Notes: generated from the sequence alone by a model not told the origin. A stretch of 64,000 nucleotides of DNA from Paraburkholderia kururiensis (GCF_034424375.1 NZ_CP139965.1:3596001-3660000), one strand, 5' to 3'; counted from the first letter of the stretch, positions 7,995-19,100 are shown. Numbers and translations: made by a program.

Positions 7995-9062
7995 TCATGC
8001 CGCCACGCCCGCCGGCACGGGTGCCTGCACCGACCAGCCCTGAAGATTCTGCGCCACGATCTCGCCCAGCGCCGCAATCCACGCCGGCGCCGCATTGAGA
8101 CAGGGTATCCGGTGAAACGCCTTGCCGCCGGCATGGAGGAATTCGTCGCGCCCTTCGATGCCGATCTCTTCGATCGTTTCCAAGCAGTCAGCGGTGAAGC
8201 CGGGGCAAAACACGTCGACCCGCTTCACGCCGGCCGAACCGAGTTCCTTCAGGGTGGGCGCGGTGTAAGGCTGAAGCCATTCGGCCCGACCGAATCGCGA
8301 CTGGAACGTGACGAGGCACTCCACCGGCTGAAGACCGAGCGCATGCATCAAGAGGCTCGCGGTCTGCTGACATTGGTCGTGATAGGGGTCGCCGAGATCC
8401 ATGGTGCGCTTCGGCACGCCGTGAAAGCTCAGCACGAGCCGGTCGCCGGCGGCGAAATCGGGCCGGCCGTGTGCGTTCCAGTAGTGATGAATCTGTGCGG
8501 CAAGCGCGCTGATATAGGCCGGATGGTCACAGTAATGACGCACCGTACGGATCTCCGGCTGGTTGCGCATGCGACGCAGCGCGGTGAAGGCGTCGTCGAA
8601 GGCAGTGGCCGTGGTTGACGACGAATACTGCGGATACATGGGCATCAGCAGAATCCGCTCGGCGCCCGCAAGCCTGAGCTGGTTGAGCACGGCCGGAATG
8701 CCTGGCGTGCCGTAGCGCATCGCGTAGTCGACGATCACCGCGTAGTCGTTGACGTGCAGCAGTTGCCGCAAGCCCTCCACCTGCTTCTCCGTGAAGACGC
8801 GCAACGGCGAGCCCTCCGGCATCCATACCGATGCGTACTTCTTTGCGGAGGCCGAGCCCCGGAACGGCAGGATCACCGTGCGCAGGATCACCTGCCAGAG
8901 CAATGCGGGAATCTCCACCACGCGCGGGTCCGAGAGGAACTGCGCGAGGTAGCGGCGCACGGCACGCGGCGTAGGCGCGTCCGGCGTGCCGAGATTGATG
9001 AGCAGCACGGCAACGCGATGAGACGCAGCAGACTGCGAAGGCCGCTCGAGATCGAAGCGCAT
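7995..9062 (-). CDS. hemH: ferrochelatase
   Basis: 355 residues from MRFDLERPSQSAAS. Ferrochelatase inserts ferrous iron into protoporphyrin IX, the last step of protoheme synthesis, at the inner face of the membrane. Motifs: VAVLLINLGTPDAPTPRAVR at the N terminus, MYPQYSSSTTATAFD, LVLSFHGVPKR with the catalytic His, DPYHDQCQQT, and CPGFTADCLETIEEIG with the conserved Glu. An ATG at 9113 is in frame, but it forms part of a TATAAT (minus strand 9111-9116) that looks like the -10 box, so the shorter start is preferred. Confidence 0.95.
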   Translation of the reverse strand: MRFDLERPSQSAASHRVAVLLINLGTPDAPTPRAVRRYLAQFLSDPRVVEIPALLWQVILRTVILPFRGSASAKKYASVWMPEGSPLRVFTEKQVEGLRQLLHVNDYAVIVDYAMRYGTPGIPAVLNQLRLAGAERILLMPMYPQYSSSTTATAFDDAFTALRRMRNQPEIRTVRHYCDHPAYISALAAQIHHYWNAHGRPDFAAGDRLVLSFHGVPKRTMDLGDPYHDQCQQTASLLMHALGLQPVECLVTFQSRFGRAEWLQPYTAPTLKELGSAGVKRVDVFCPGFTADCLETIEEIGIEGRDEFLHAGGKAFHRIPCLNAAPAWIAALGEIVAQNLQGWSVQAPVPAGVAA

Positions 9063-9198
9063 AGGCGAGAAGGTCTGCCGCGTGGCGCGGAGATCCGGTT
9101 GGAAAGTTTTCATTATAGCCAGCGCCCCCTGCGGGGACAGTCGGCCATCCGGCGGATGGTATGCCGCGCGGGCATCGCCGATGATGAGTTCTGCGCGC

Positions 9199-10218
9199 TT
9201 ATTGCTGGCTGAGGGCGGTGGAGAGCAGGCGCGCCGTGATGTCCACGATAGGAATCACGCGGTTATAGGCCATGCGCGTGGGGCCGATCACGCCGAGCGT
9301 GCCCACGATCTTGCCGTTCACTTCGTACGGCGCGGTCACGACGCTCATTTCTTCGATAGGCACGAGATTCGATTCGCCGCCGATGAAAATTTGCACGCCC
9401 TGTGCATGGCTGGAAACATCGAGCAACTGAAGGAGGCTGGTCTTTTGATCGAATATGTCGAAAAGCCTGCGCAGGCGGGCCATGTCCGAAGACAGGTCGG
9501 CCACCTCGAGCAGATTGCGCTCGCCCGAAATCAGCACGGTTTCCCCGGGTTCGACTTCGTCGGTGCTCGCCGTCACCGCTGCGTGCATGAGGGCCGTCAT
9601 GTCGCCGCGCAACTGATCGATTTCCTCGCGCAGGCGCCCACGCACCTCGTCGAACGAGAGTCCCGCGAAATGCGCGTTGATGTAATTGGACGCTTCAATG
9701 AGTTCGGACGGCGAAAAGTCCCGCTGCGTGGCCATGATGCGGTTCTGTACGTCGCCCTCGGGCGTCACGATGATGAGCAGAATGCGCTTGTCCGACAGGC
9801 GCATGAATTCGATCTGCTTGAAGACATGGCTGCGCCGCGGCGTCAGGATGACGCCCGCGAACTGCGAGAGATTAGAAAGCACGCTCGCCGCCGCTGCGAT
9901 CACCTTTTGCGGTTCGCCCGGCTTCAGGGTGGTTTTTACTGCGCGCGTGACAGCCTCTTCGTCCCCGGCCGGTTCCACCGTGAGCATGGTATCCACGAAC
10001 AGACGGTAGCCGCGCGGCGTGGGTATGCGTCCCGCGGACGTGTGCGGGCTGGCGACGAGACCGAGTTCTTCGAGATCCGACATCACGTTGCGAATGGTCG
10101 CGGGGCTCAGTTCGAGGCCCGAGAATCGCGACAACGTGCGCGAGCCGACCGGCTGCCCCTCGGCGATGTATCGCTCGATCAGCGTTTTGAGGAGGGTTTG
10201 TGCGCGAGGATCTAGCAT
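9199..10218 (-). CDS. hrcA: heat-inducible transcription repressor HrcA
   Basis: 339 residues from MLDPRAQTLLKTLIERYIAE; the longer open frame upstream lacks family similarity. The N-terminal winged helix shows GQPVGSRTLSRFSGLELSPA and TIRNVMSDLEELGLV; the GAF-like and dimerisation domains follow (VNGKIVGTLGVIGPTRMAY and VIPIVDITARLLS near the end). HrcA represses chaperonin operons at CIRCE elements. I see no CIRCE in this window, so its targets (probably groESL) lie elsewhere. It lies upstream of hemH on the same strand. Confidence 0.97.
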   Translation of the reverse strand: MLDPRAQTLLKTLIERYIAEGQPVGSRTLSRFSGLELSPATIRNVMSDLEELGLVASPHTSAGRIPTPRGYRLFVDTMLTVEPAGDEEAVTRAVKTTLKPGEPQKVIAAAASVLSNLSQFAGVILTPRRSHVFKQIEFMRLSDKRILLIIVTPEGDVQNRIMATQRDFSPSELIEASNYINAHFAGLSFDEVRGRLREEIDQLRGDMTALMHAAVTASTDEVEPGETVLISGERNLLEVADLSSDMARLRRLFDIFDQKTSLLQLLDVSSHAQGVQIFIGGESNLVPIEEMSVVTAPYEVNGKIVGTLGVIGPTRMAYNRVIPIVDITARLLSTALSQQ

Positions 10219-10528
10219 GACGCAAAATTTTAGCTCAACGACCTGTCGCCCGGGAGCCGACGCACGCCCGCGCGTCGGGTGTTGCGGCATGTTCGCGCAC
10301 CAGCCGCTGGCGCAACGGCTGTGTCACGCTCGCCCGGAAGGCACCCGCCACACGTGGCCGCAGACATCGCCACCTCATCGACATGACCTTTCGCCCTGTC
10401 ATCAACACATCACCATTCTAGCGATAATCGTGCAAGGCTCAGCGCCCCCGTCATACGGCGTGCCGCGGGGCCTGTCGCGGCGGGTGTGCACGGTTCTTTT
10501 CGCGACCTGACTATGGTGTAATGCCGGC
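10219..10528. other. divergent promoter region between hrcA and nadK
   Basis: 310 bases without a supported gene. On the plus strand TGTAAT (10517-10522) lies only six bases before the nadK ATG, with TATGGT just upstream of it. On the minus strand no clear promoter for hrcA was found, and no CIRCE-type inverted repeat. Confidence 0.4.
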
Positions 10529-11431
10529 ATGCAGATCAACAGCCAGTTCAAGACCGTGGCGCTCGTCGGGCGCAGCAACACGCCCGGCATTGCCGAGCCG
10601 CTGACGGCGCTCGCCTCGTGCATCGCGAAACGGGGTTTCGACGTGGTGTTCGAGGCCGAGACGGCACAGGACATTGGGGCAACCGGCTATACGGCGCTGC
10701 GGCCGGCGGAAATCGGAGCGCGCGCCGACGTCGCGGTCGTGCTCGGTGGCGACGGAACCATGCTCGGCATCGGACGGCAGCTCGCGCCGTACCGCACACC
10801 GCTCATCGGCATCAACATCGGTCGGCTAGGCTTCATTACGGACATCCCGCTCGCCGACATGCAGGAAGTCGTGCCGCAAATGCTATGCGGCAGCTTCGAG
10901 CGCGAGGAGCGCACGCTGCTGGAAGCGCGCATCACGCGCGACGGCGATCCCATCTACCACGCGATCGCCTTCAACGACGTGGTGGTGAACCGCAGCGGCT
11001 TTTCAGGCATGGCCGAACTGCGCGTGCACGTGGATGGCCGCTTCATGTACAACCAGCGTTCTGACGGCCTGATCGTCGCCACGCCAACGGGATCTACGGC
11101 CTACGCGCTGTCGTCGTCGGGGCCGATCCTGCATCCGCAGTTGCAGGGCATCGTGCTCGTGCCCATCGCGCCGCACGCGCTCTCGAACCGCCCTATCGTG
11201 CTGCCCGACAGCTGCAAAGTGAGCATCCAGATCGTCGCGGGCCGGGACGTCAACGTCAATTTCGACATGCAGTCGTTCACCGCGCTGCAACTGAACGACA
11301 CCATCGAGGTGCGCCGCTCGCGCCATACGGTGCCGATCCTGCATCCCGTGGGCTACAGCTATTACGCCACGCTGCGCCAGAAGCTGCACTGGAACGAACA
11401 TCCGTCGCTCGAGGACAACTCGCTGTACTGA
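10529..11431 (+). CDS. nadK: NAD kinase
   Basis: 300 residues, the expected length. It phosphorylates NAD to NADP with ATP or polyphosphate. Motifs: VVLGGDGTMLGIGRQLAPY (the GGDG ATP-binding motif), IGINIGRLGFITDI, AFNDVVVNR, and SDGLIVATPTGSTAYALSSS, typical of bacterial NadK. It lies 29 bases upstream of recN on the same strand, a common pairing in proteobacteria, so the two are likely co-transcribed. No SD is apparent and a -10-like box nearly abuts the ATG. Confidence 0.97.
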   Translation: MQINSQFKTVALVGRSNTPGIAEPLTALASCIAKRGFDVVFEAETAQDIGATGYTALRPAEIGARADVAVVLGGDGTMLGIGRQLAPYRTPLIGINIGRLGFITDIPLADMQEVVPQMLCGSFEREERTLLEARITRDGDPIYHAIAFNDVVVNRSGFSGMAELRVHVDGRFMYNQRSDGLIVATPTGSTAYALSSSGPILHPQLQGIVLVPIAPHALSNRPIVLPDSCKVSIQIVAGRDVNVNFDMQSFTALQLNDTIEVRRSRHTVPILHPVGYSYYATLRQKLHWNEHPSLEDNSLY

Positions 11432-11460
11432 CTCCAAACGCAGAAGCCAGAACCCAGACC

Positions 11461-13128
11461 ATGCTCCGCCACCTTTCGATACGCGACTTCGTCATCGTCG
11501 CCGCGCTCGATCTCGAGTTCAACAGCGGCTTCACGGTTTTCTCGGGCGAGACCGGCGCCGGCAAGTCCATCCTCATCGACGCGCTCGCGCTCACGCTCGG
11601 CGCCCGCGCCGACGCGAGCGTCGTGCGCACCGGCGAGTCACGCGCCGACATCACCGCCGAATTCGACGTCTACCCGCACGTCGCGCGCTGGCTCGACGAC
11701 CAGGCGTTTGCTGCCGAAGGCGACGAAGGCCAGGGCGGCACGGTGCTGCTGCGCCGCGTCGTGGACGCCGGCGGCCGCTCACGCGCCTTCATCAACGGCA
11801 CGCCGGCCACGCTGACGCAACTTCGCGAAGTGGGCGAAATGCTCGTGGACATTCACGGTCAGCACGCGCACCAGCTACTGATGCGCCCCGACGCGCAACG
11901 CGAGCTGTTCGACACGCACTCCGGTCTTGCCGATCTGGCAGCCGCAACGGGCCGCGCCTGGCGCACCTGGCGTGACGCATCCAACGCGGTCGAAACCGCG
12001 CAGACGCGCGACCGCGAACTGCAACTGGAACGTGAACGGCTCGCCTGGCAACTGGCCGAACTGGACAAGCTCGCCCCGCAGCCCGGCGAATGGGAAGAGA
12101 TCAACGCCGAGCACCGGCGGCTCTCGCATTCGGCCAACCTGATCGAGGGCGTGCAGGGCGCGCTCGCCGCGCTCTCGGAGTCCGACGACGCGATGATTTC
12201 GCAGCTCGGCTCCATCGTCTCGAAATTGCGGGACCTCGCCGAAATCGACCCTGCGCTCAACGACGCGCTCGCGGCGCTCGAACCCGCCGCCATCCAGCTG
12301 CAAGAGGCCGCCTACTCGCTCACCCACTACGCGCAGCGGCTCGAACTCGACCCGGACCGGCTCGCACAGGTGGAAAAGCGGCTCGACGCGCTGCATTCCA
12401 CGGCGCGCAAATTCCGTCTGCAGCCCGAAACGCTGCCCGAGGAACACGAAACGCGCCAGGCGCAACTTGCCGCGCTCGACGCGGCCGCCGACCTCGATGC
12501 GCTGCGCGCCGCCGAGGCGAAGGCCAGGGAAGCCTACCTCGCCGAGGCGAAGCAGCTTTCGAAAGCGCGCGCCAAGGCGGCCAAGGCGCTCGGCGCCGCG
12601 GTGACAACCGGCATGCAGGAACTATCGATGGTGGGCGGCAGTTTCGAAGTGGCGCTCGTGCCGCTCGCGGAGGGCGGCGCGCACGGGCTGGAACAGGTCG
12701 AATTTCGCGTAGCGGGCCACGCGGGCGTGCCGCTGCGGCCGCTCGCGAAGGTGGCCTCAGGCGGCGAACTGGCGCGCATCAGCCTCGCGCTTGCGGTGAT
12801 CGCGAGCGCCGCAAGCCCCACGCCGACGCTGATCTTCGACGAAGTGGATACCGGCATCGGCGGCGGCGTGGCGGAAGTGGTGGGTCGATTGCTGCATCAG
12901 CTTGGCCGCGCCCGCCAGGTGCTCTGCGTCACGCACCTGCCGCAGGTCGCCGCGCGCGGCGATCACCACTTCCAGGTCGCCAAGGCGTCCGACGGCAACG
13001 GCGGCACGGTGAGTTCGGTCAATCCGTTGGACCGTGCAAGCCGCGTCGAGGAAGTCGCCCGCATGCTGGGCGGCCTCGAAATAACGGCCACCACGCGGCG
13101 TCACGCGAAGGAAATGCTGGCGGCGTAA
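11461..13128 (+). CDS. recN: DNA repair protein RecN
   Basis: 555 residues, an SMC-like ATPase for double-strand-break repair. Walker A is GETGAGKSILIDAL at residues about 29-42. The central part is a long, charged coiled coil with its turn near the middle. The C-terminal ATPase half carries the signature ASGGELARISLALAVIA and Walker B LIFDEVDTGIGG. It ends with VARMLGGLEITATTRRHAKE. Downstream of nadK; convergent with glnE. Confidence 0.97.
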   Translation: MLRHLSIRDFVIVAALDLEFNSGFTVFSGETGAGKSILIDALALTLGARADASVVRTGESRADITAEFDVYPHVARWLDDQAFAAEGDEGQGGTVLLRRVVDAGGRSRAFINGTPATLTQLREVGEMLVDIHGQHAHQLLMRPDAQRELFDTHSGLADLAAATGRAWRTWRDASNAVETAQTRDRELQLERERLAWQLAELDKLAPQPGEWEEINAEHRRLSHSANLIEGVQGALAALSESDDAMISQLGSIVSKLRDLAEIDPALNDALAALEPAAIQLQEAAYSLTHYAQRLELDPDRLAQVEKRLDALHSTARKFRLQPETLPEEHETRQAQLAALDAAADLDALRAAEAKAREAYLAEAKQLSKARAKAAKALGAAVTTGMQELSMVGGSFEVALVPLAEGGAHGLEQVEFRVAGHAGVPLRPLAKVASGGELARISLALAVIASAASPTPTLIFDEVDTGIGGGVAEVVGRLLHQLGRARQVLCVTHLPQVAARGDHHFQVAKASDGNGGTVSSVNPLDRASRVEEVARMLGGLEITATTRRHAKEMLAA

Positions 13129-13140
13129 CCGCCAGAAGAA

Positions 13141-13161
13141 GAAGGCCGCAGCCGGGCCTTC
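13141..13161. terminator. hairpin between convergent recN and glnE
   Basis: GAAGGCC (13141-13147), 7-nt loop, GGCCTTC (13155-13161). On the minus strand the stem is followed by TTCTTCTTC, which is partly U-rich; it also overlaps the glnE stop codon. It could end both genes, but the evidence is modest. Confidence 0.4.
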
Positions 13162-15955
13162 ATCCGAATACCCGCTTCCACAAGGCCAGCACCGCGGCGC
13201 GCTCGGCCTCGACGCGCTGCGGCTCCACCCTCGCCTTCTCCATGCCGTCCAGCCGCAGCCGGTGCTGCAGCTTGCGGTAGGTGCGATAGGCGGCGCCCAC
13301 CGTATCGGCTTCCTCTGCGCTCATGATGCCGAGCCGCGACACTTCGCGAAGCAGCGCGATATTGCCCGTGTTGCGCACGAGTTCGGGGTCGCGCGCGGCG
13401 TGCAGCAGCACCCAGTACTGCACGAGAAACTCGATGTCCACCATGCCGCCGCGGTCGTGCTTCAGGTCGAACAACTCGCTGCGGTTCGGGTGCCCGTCTT
13501 CCACGCGCTGACGCATCTCCACGATATCCTTCGCGAGCAGCGCAGCCTCGCGCGGCATCGTGAGCACCTGCTGGCGAATCGCGTCGAACGCCTTGCCGAT
13601 CTCTTCGTCGCCCGCGCAGAAGCGTGCGCGCGTCAGGGCCTGGTGCTCCCACACCCACGCGGTATTGGCGGCGTCGCCTTCGCGCAGCTGGTAGCGGCGA
13701 AACGCGTCGAGGTCCGTCACGAGCAAGCCCGACTCGCCGTTTGGCCGCAGCCGCAGGTCCACGTCGAATAGCGTGCCCGCGCCCGTCGCCATGGTGAGCC
13801 ACGTGATGAGCCGTCGGGTGAAGGTCGCATAGATGTCGGGCGCCGCTTCGTCGGGGTCGTCGTAGAGGAAGATCAGATCGAGGTCCGACGCGTAGCCGAG
13901 TTCCTTGCCGCCCAGCTTGCCGTAAGCGATCACGGCAAAGCGCGGCACCTCGCGGTGACGCCTGGCGAACTGGGCCCAGACGGTTTCCATCGTCACGTCG
14001 AGCACGGCGTCGGCGAGTTCGGAAAGCCGGTCGCTCACGTGCTCGACCGAGAGCTTGCCCGCGAGGTCGATCAGCAGAATGCGAAACACTTCGGCCTGGT
14101 GGGCGTGGCGCAGCAAGTCCATCTGGTGCTCGGCGCCGTCGGCGGCAACAAGACGCGTACGTAGCGTGCGCTTGAACTCGGGCCAGTCGAAGGGACTCGC
14201 GATCACCTCGTCGTCGAGCAACTCGTCCAGCAATTGCGGATGGCGGATCAGATAGCCCGCCGCCCAGCGCGACGCGCCGAGCACGGAGAGCACGCGGTCG
14301 AGCGCGTGCGGATACTCGCAGAGCAGCGCGAGATAGGCGCCGCGCCGGCCCACCGTTTCGAGCAGATCGAAGAAGCGCGCGAGCGTAGCGGTGCGCCGCT
14401 CCGGAGGATCGATCGTACGCGCCGCGTCCAGTGCGCGCTTGGCCACGCTGTCGAAGCGCTGGCGGCTGTGTTCCGGCAGCCCCTGGTAACGCGGCGACTG
14501 CCAGATGGCGCGCAGCCGCGCGAGCAACTCGGCGGGCTCGGCAAGACCGAGGTCGGCAAGGCGCGCCTCGAGCGCCTCGCCGGCGCTGTCGTCCGCGAGC
14601 GCGCTGCTCCACACCCACGCGGCGGCGCCATCATCAGGCGCGGCGCAGCCGCCGTGGCCGTTCACCTTGTCGGCGAAGATCTGGTCGAACTGGCGCTCCA
14701 CCTTCTCGCGATGTCCGTCGAGCATGGTCATGAGGGCGGCGTAGTCCACGAAGCCCATCGTCTTCGCGAGTGCCGCGCGCTCGTCGGGATCGACGGGCAT
14801 GGCGTGCGTCTGCGCGTCGTTACGGTACTGGAGGCGGTGTTCGAGCCGCCGCAGGAACCGGTAGGCTTCCGTCAGCTCCGCGCAGACCGAAGGCGCGATG
14901 AGGCCGCGCGCCGTGGCGTGCCGAAGCACAGCGAGCGTGGGGCGCACGCGAAAATCCGCGTCCTGGCCGCCGCGAATCAGTTGGAACACCTGGGCGCTGA
15001 ATTCGATCTCGCGGATACCGCCGCGTCCCAGCTTGATGTCGTCGGCCTTCTCGGGGCGCATGGACGCGCGCCGCTGCGCTTCCTGACGAATCTGCAGATG
15101 CAGCGCGCGGATGGCGCTGATCACGCCGAAATCGAGATAGCGCCGGTAGACGAACGGCTTCACGATGGCATCGAGCTGCTGCGCGAGCCGCCGGGCCGAC
15201 GCGCTTTGACCTTCAGAGACGAGCCGCCCCTTGATCCACGCGTAGCGCTCCCACTCGCGCCCCTGCACGTAGAAGTACTCCTCGAGCATGCCCAGGCTGC
15301 ACGCAAGCGGCCCCGCGTCGCCGTTCGGCCGCAGCCGCATGTCGACGCGGAACACGTAGCCGTCCGCCGTAACGTCGTTGAGCGCCGCGATGAGGCGCTT
15401 GCCGGCCCGCGTGAAGAATTCCTGCGTGGCGATGGGCGCGCGCTCACCGCCGGCCGTTTCGCCGTCGTCCTCGTAGACGAAGATGAGGTCGATGTCCGAC
15501 GACACGTTGAGTTCGCGTCCGCCCAGCTTGCCCATGCCCACCACGCCGAGCGCGAGGCGCTCGCCTTCGGAACCGCGCGGCTCGCCGTAAAGCGCCTCCA
15601 GATCGGCCGTGACGACGGCGAGCGCCCGCTGGATCGCCACTTCGGCGAGATCGGTCATGGTGCCCGTGACCTCGGCCACGTCCGCGTTGAAGGCAAGGTC
15701 GCGCTCCATCACGGCGCAGAAGACCTCGGTGCGCAACTGGCGCAGCACCTTCTTCAGCTGATCGTCGGTCAGCGCTGCCGCGGCGGCGCCCCGAACCTCG
15801 CTGGACAACGCATCGAAGCGCGCCTCGATGCGCTCGCGCGTGACGGGGCCCGCGGCGAGCGCCGCGACGCGCGCGGCGAGTTCCGGGCGACTCGCCAGCG
15901 CCCGCGACGCATAGTGGGAAAAGGCGGCGGAACTCAGGTGAATTGCATCAGTCAT
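13160..15955 (-). CDS. glnE: bifunctional glutamine synthetase adenylyltransferase/deadenylase
   Basis: 931 residues from MTDAIHLSSAAF. It attaches AMP to glutamine synthetase and removes it, tuning nitrogen assimilation in response to PII. Two nucleotidyltransferase domains are visible: the N-terminal (deadenylase) site with SSDIDLIFVYEDDGE and the C-terminal (adenylylase) site with ASDLDLIFLYDDPDE, each with the paired aspartates, plus RGGIREIEF and DRGGMVDIEFLVQY. The upstream open frame to 16090 is not conserved in character. Divergent from the YhdP-like gene. Confidence 0.97.
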   Translation of the reverse strand: MTDAIHLSSAAFSHYASRALASRPELAARVAALAAGPVTRERIEARFDALSSEVRGAAAAALTDDQLKKVLRQLRTEVFCAVMERDLAFNADVAEVTGTMTDLAEVAIQRALAVVTADLEALYGEPRGSEGERLALGVVGMGKLGGRELNVSSDIDLIFVYEDDGETAGGERAPIATQEFFTRAGKRLIAALNDVTADGYVFRVDMRLRPNGDAGPLACSLGMLEEYFYVQGREWERYAWIKGRLVSEGQSASARRLAQQLDAIVKPFVYRRYLDFGVISAIRALHLQIRQEAQRRASMRPEKADDIKLGRGGIREIEFSAQVFQLIRGGQDADFRVRPTLAVLRHATARGLIAPSVCAELTEAYRFLRRLEHRLQYRNDAQTHAMPVDPDERAALAKTMGFVDYAALMTMLDGHREKVERQFDQIFADKVNGHGGCAAPDDGAAAWVWSSALADDSAGEALEARLADLGLAEPAELLARLRAIWQSPRYQGLPEHSRQRFDSVAKRALDAARTIDPPERRTATLARFFDLLETVGRRGAYLALLCEYPHALDRVLSVLGASRWAAGYLIRHPQLLDELLDDEVIASPFDWPEFKRTLRTRLVAADGAEHQMDLLRHAHQAEVFRILLIDLAGKLSVEHVSDRLSELADAVLDVTMETVWAQFARRHREVPRFAVIAYGKLGGKELGYASDLDLIFLYDDPDEAAPDIYATFTRRLITWLTMATGAGTLFDVDLRLRPNGESGLLVTDLDAFRRYQLREGDAANTAWVWEHQALTRARFCAGDEEIGKAFDAIRQQVLTMPREAALLAKDIVEMRQRVEDGHPNRSELFDLKHDRGGMVDIEFLVQYWVLLHAARDPELVRNTGNIALLREVSRLGIMSAEEADTVGAAYRTYRKLQHRLRLDGMEKARVEPQRVEAERAAVLALWKRVFG

Positions 15956-16147
15956 GGAGGTTTCCGGGCTCGTTCGTTGCTTTGTCACGAGCGGGTGAGG
16001 AAGACGCATCGGCAGGCTGGCGCCGTGGTCCGCAAAACCCCGTGCCGGCACGGGCTGCGCAGGGTTTGCCGGATGTCGTGAGCCGCGCACCCGTGTGTTA
16101 CATTTCGTCGTTAGATCGCAAAGCTACCATACCGCCCCCCTCGCAGC

Positions 16148-19100
16148 ATGTCCGAGCGAAACGAATCCGCCGGTCCGTACGAAGCCGGACAGGCCAGCCG
16201 GGCGAACGGACGCGTCCCCGTCGAGCATCACCATATCGCGCTGCGCCACACGCTGCGCGTCGTGCTCGCCATTGCGGTCGTGCTCTACTTCATCGCCGCG
16301 GCGCTCGTCCTCGGCCTGCGCTACGTCGTGCTGCCGCGCATCGACACGTTCCGCCCGCGCATCGAAACGCTCGTCTCCGACAAGATTCACGCCGAGCTGC
16401 GTATCGGCAAGCTTTCGCCGCACTGGCTGGGTTTCCAGCCCGGCATCGACGTCACCAACCTCACCATTCGCGACCACGACGGCAAAGTGGCGCTGAACGT
16501 GCCGCACGCCACCGCAACGGTGTCGTGGCTCTCGCTCGTGACGCTCGCGCCGCGCCTGTCGAGCCTGATCGTCGACCGGCCCGACGTGCTCGTGGCCCGC
16601 TCGCAAGGTGGCTCCCTCTCGGTGGCTGGCGTGCCGATTCCTGCCGCCCATACTGGCAACGACGCGTTCAGCACCTGGCTTCTGCGCCAGCAGGCCATCG
16701 TGCTGCGCGGGGGCACGCTGCGCTGGCGCGACGGGCGCCACGACGCGCCGGAAATCGCACTGCAGAACATCCGCCTCGCCATTCTCAACGAGGGCACCGA
16801 CCACCGCCTCGCGCTCCAGGCCCCGCCCGAAGGCCGGCTGCTGCACGGCCCGCTCGACTTCCGCGCGCGCTTTCGCAGCCCGCGCACCGGTGCGCCCGGC
16901 AAGCCCGTGGGCTGGAGCGGCTCGGCCTACGTATCCACGGGACCGGTGGACCTGCCCACGCTCGCCCGCTACATCGACATTCCCGTCGAGACCTACGCCG
17001 GCCGTATCGACAACGTGATCTGGGCGAGTTTCAGCGAAGGCCGCATCACGACGGCGACGGGCGTGCTGGACGGCGTGGGCGTGGCGCTGCGCGTGCATCC
17101 CACGCAGCCGCGGCTCGACATGCCGGTGGCCCACTTCTCCTGGACCGTCGACGCGGCGCCCGGCGACTACACGATCAAGCTGAGCCGCCTGCGCGCCGAA
17201 CTCGGCCAGCAGCCGCTCGACGACGGCACGCCCGTCGTTCGCACGCTCGCGTTTTCGACGCTTACCGGCCATTACCGCCGGCCGTCGGTCCAGCACGGGC
17301 AGATGATGAGCGTGCAAGGCGACCGCATGGATCTGGGCATGCTCTCCGAGTTCAGCCGCACGCTGCCGCTGCCGCGCCGCTTCCTCAATACGCTGGTGCG
17401 GTTCGACCCGCGCGGGCTCGTCGCCAACTACGAAATCGGCATCGAGCGTGCGCGGCCAGACGCGGGCGAAGCCGCGGCCGAGCAGCGCGGCGACGGCGTA
17501 GAGCCGATCGTGCGCTATCGCTTCAAGGCCGACCTGCAAGGCATCAGCGTCGCCGCCCAGGAACCGCCGCCCGGACTCACGGCGCGCAACCATCCGCGCG
17601 CGGGCCTGCCCGGCATCGAAAACCTGTGGGGGCACATCGACGCCGACGAAACCCACGGCAGCGCCACCTTCGACACGGCGAACGCGGCCATCACGCTGCC
17701 GGGCGTGTTCGACGACCCGCGCCTCACCTTCGACCGCCTGTACGGCCGCAGCGACTGGACCATCGCCAACGCGCGCGCGCCGGGCGAGAAGCGCAAGGGC
17801 TTCCAGATCAACGTGCCGGAGTTCGGCGTGGAGAACGCGGACGTCAAGGCCAGCGCCGTCGCGAACTACACGAACCCGGGCCACGGCCGCGGCGCGCTCG
17901 ATCTGAAGGCGAGCTTCGATCACGCCCAGGTGAACCGCATCGTTCGCTATCTGCCCACGAGCATCAGCGAGAAACTGCGCATCTACCTGGGGCACGGCCT
18001 GCAGGCCGGCGTCTCGCGCAGCGCCACCATCGAAGTGCACGGCAACCTCGAAAAATTCCCGTACTCGCGCGACCCGACGGCGGGCATCTTCCGCATCGAG
18101 GCGCCTTTCACCGGCGGCCGCTTCGACCCGTCGCCCTACCCGCCGCGCAAGCTGAAGAACGGCACGCCGAGCGTGTGGCCGGGTTTCGATCGTATCGACG
18201 GCGTGTTCCGGCTCAAGGAAAACCTGCTGCGCTTCGACATCGCGCGCGGCTACTACAAGCGCGTGCTGCTCACGGGCGTGACGGGCAAGATCGACGACCT
18301 GGGCACGAAGGCGTCGAGCCTCATCATCAACGGCAACGGGCACGGTCCGCTCGCGGACATGATCGACTACGCGAACAACAGCGCGCTGGGCGGCCTTTCG
18401 AAGCACGCGGGCGAGAAGATCGAGGCGGAAGGTCCTGCGGCGCTCGCGCTTAAGCTCACGGTGCCGCGCACGCCGAAACCGCACATCGCTGTGGAGGGCG
18501 CGCTCGGCTTCCAGAACGACCGACTTTCGATGCACAACGTGCCGCCGCTCTCCGACCTCACGGGCAAAGTGCGCTTCACCGAGCACACGGCGCAACTGGA
18601 CCGCCTCGCGGGCCGCTTCATGGGCGGCGACGTGCACGCCAACGGCGGTCTGCGCCAGGACGGCGCCTACGCGCTCGACCTCGACGGCAACATCGCCGTC
18701 GACGCCGCACGGGGTCTCAACCTGCGCGGCACGGCGGCCCAGGTGCTCACGCGCATGAGCGGCACGGCGCCCTACGCGCTTTCGGTGCGCGGCGCGAAAG
18801 GCAGGCTGCCCGAGGTATCCGCGAGTTCCGACCTGACCGACCTCGCGCTCGACTTCCCCGCGCCGTTCGGCAAGCCGGCCGGTCAACCGATGCCGCTGCG
18901 CCTGTCGTTGCGCCCAGAGGAAACGAAGGAAGACGACCCTCACGGCGACGAAGCCGGCAAGCAGGAGCTGACTGGCCTGCAACGCGCCGCGCTGACGTTC
19001 GGACCGGTGGCCGCAACGTATCTGGTGCGCGAGACGCGTGGCCAGGCGCCGCAAGTCGTGCGCGGCGCGATCGGCGTGAACCGTCCCGCAGAACTGCCGT

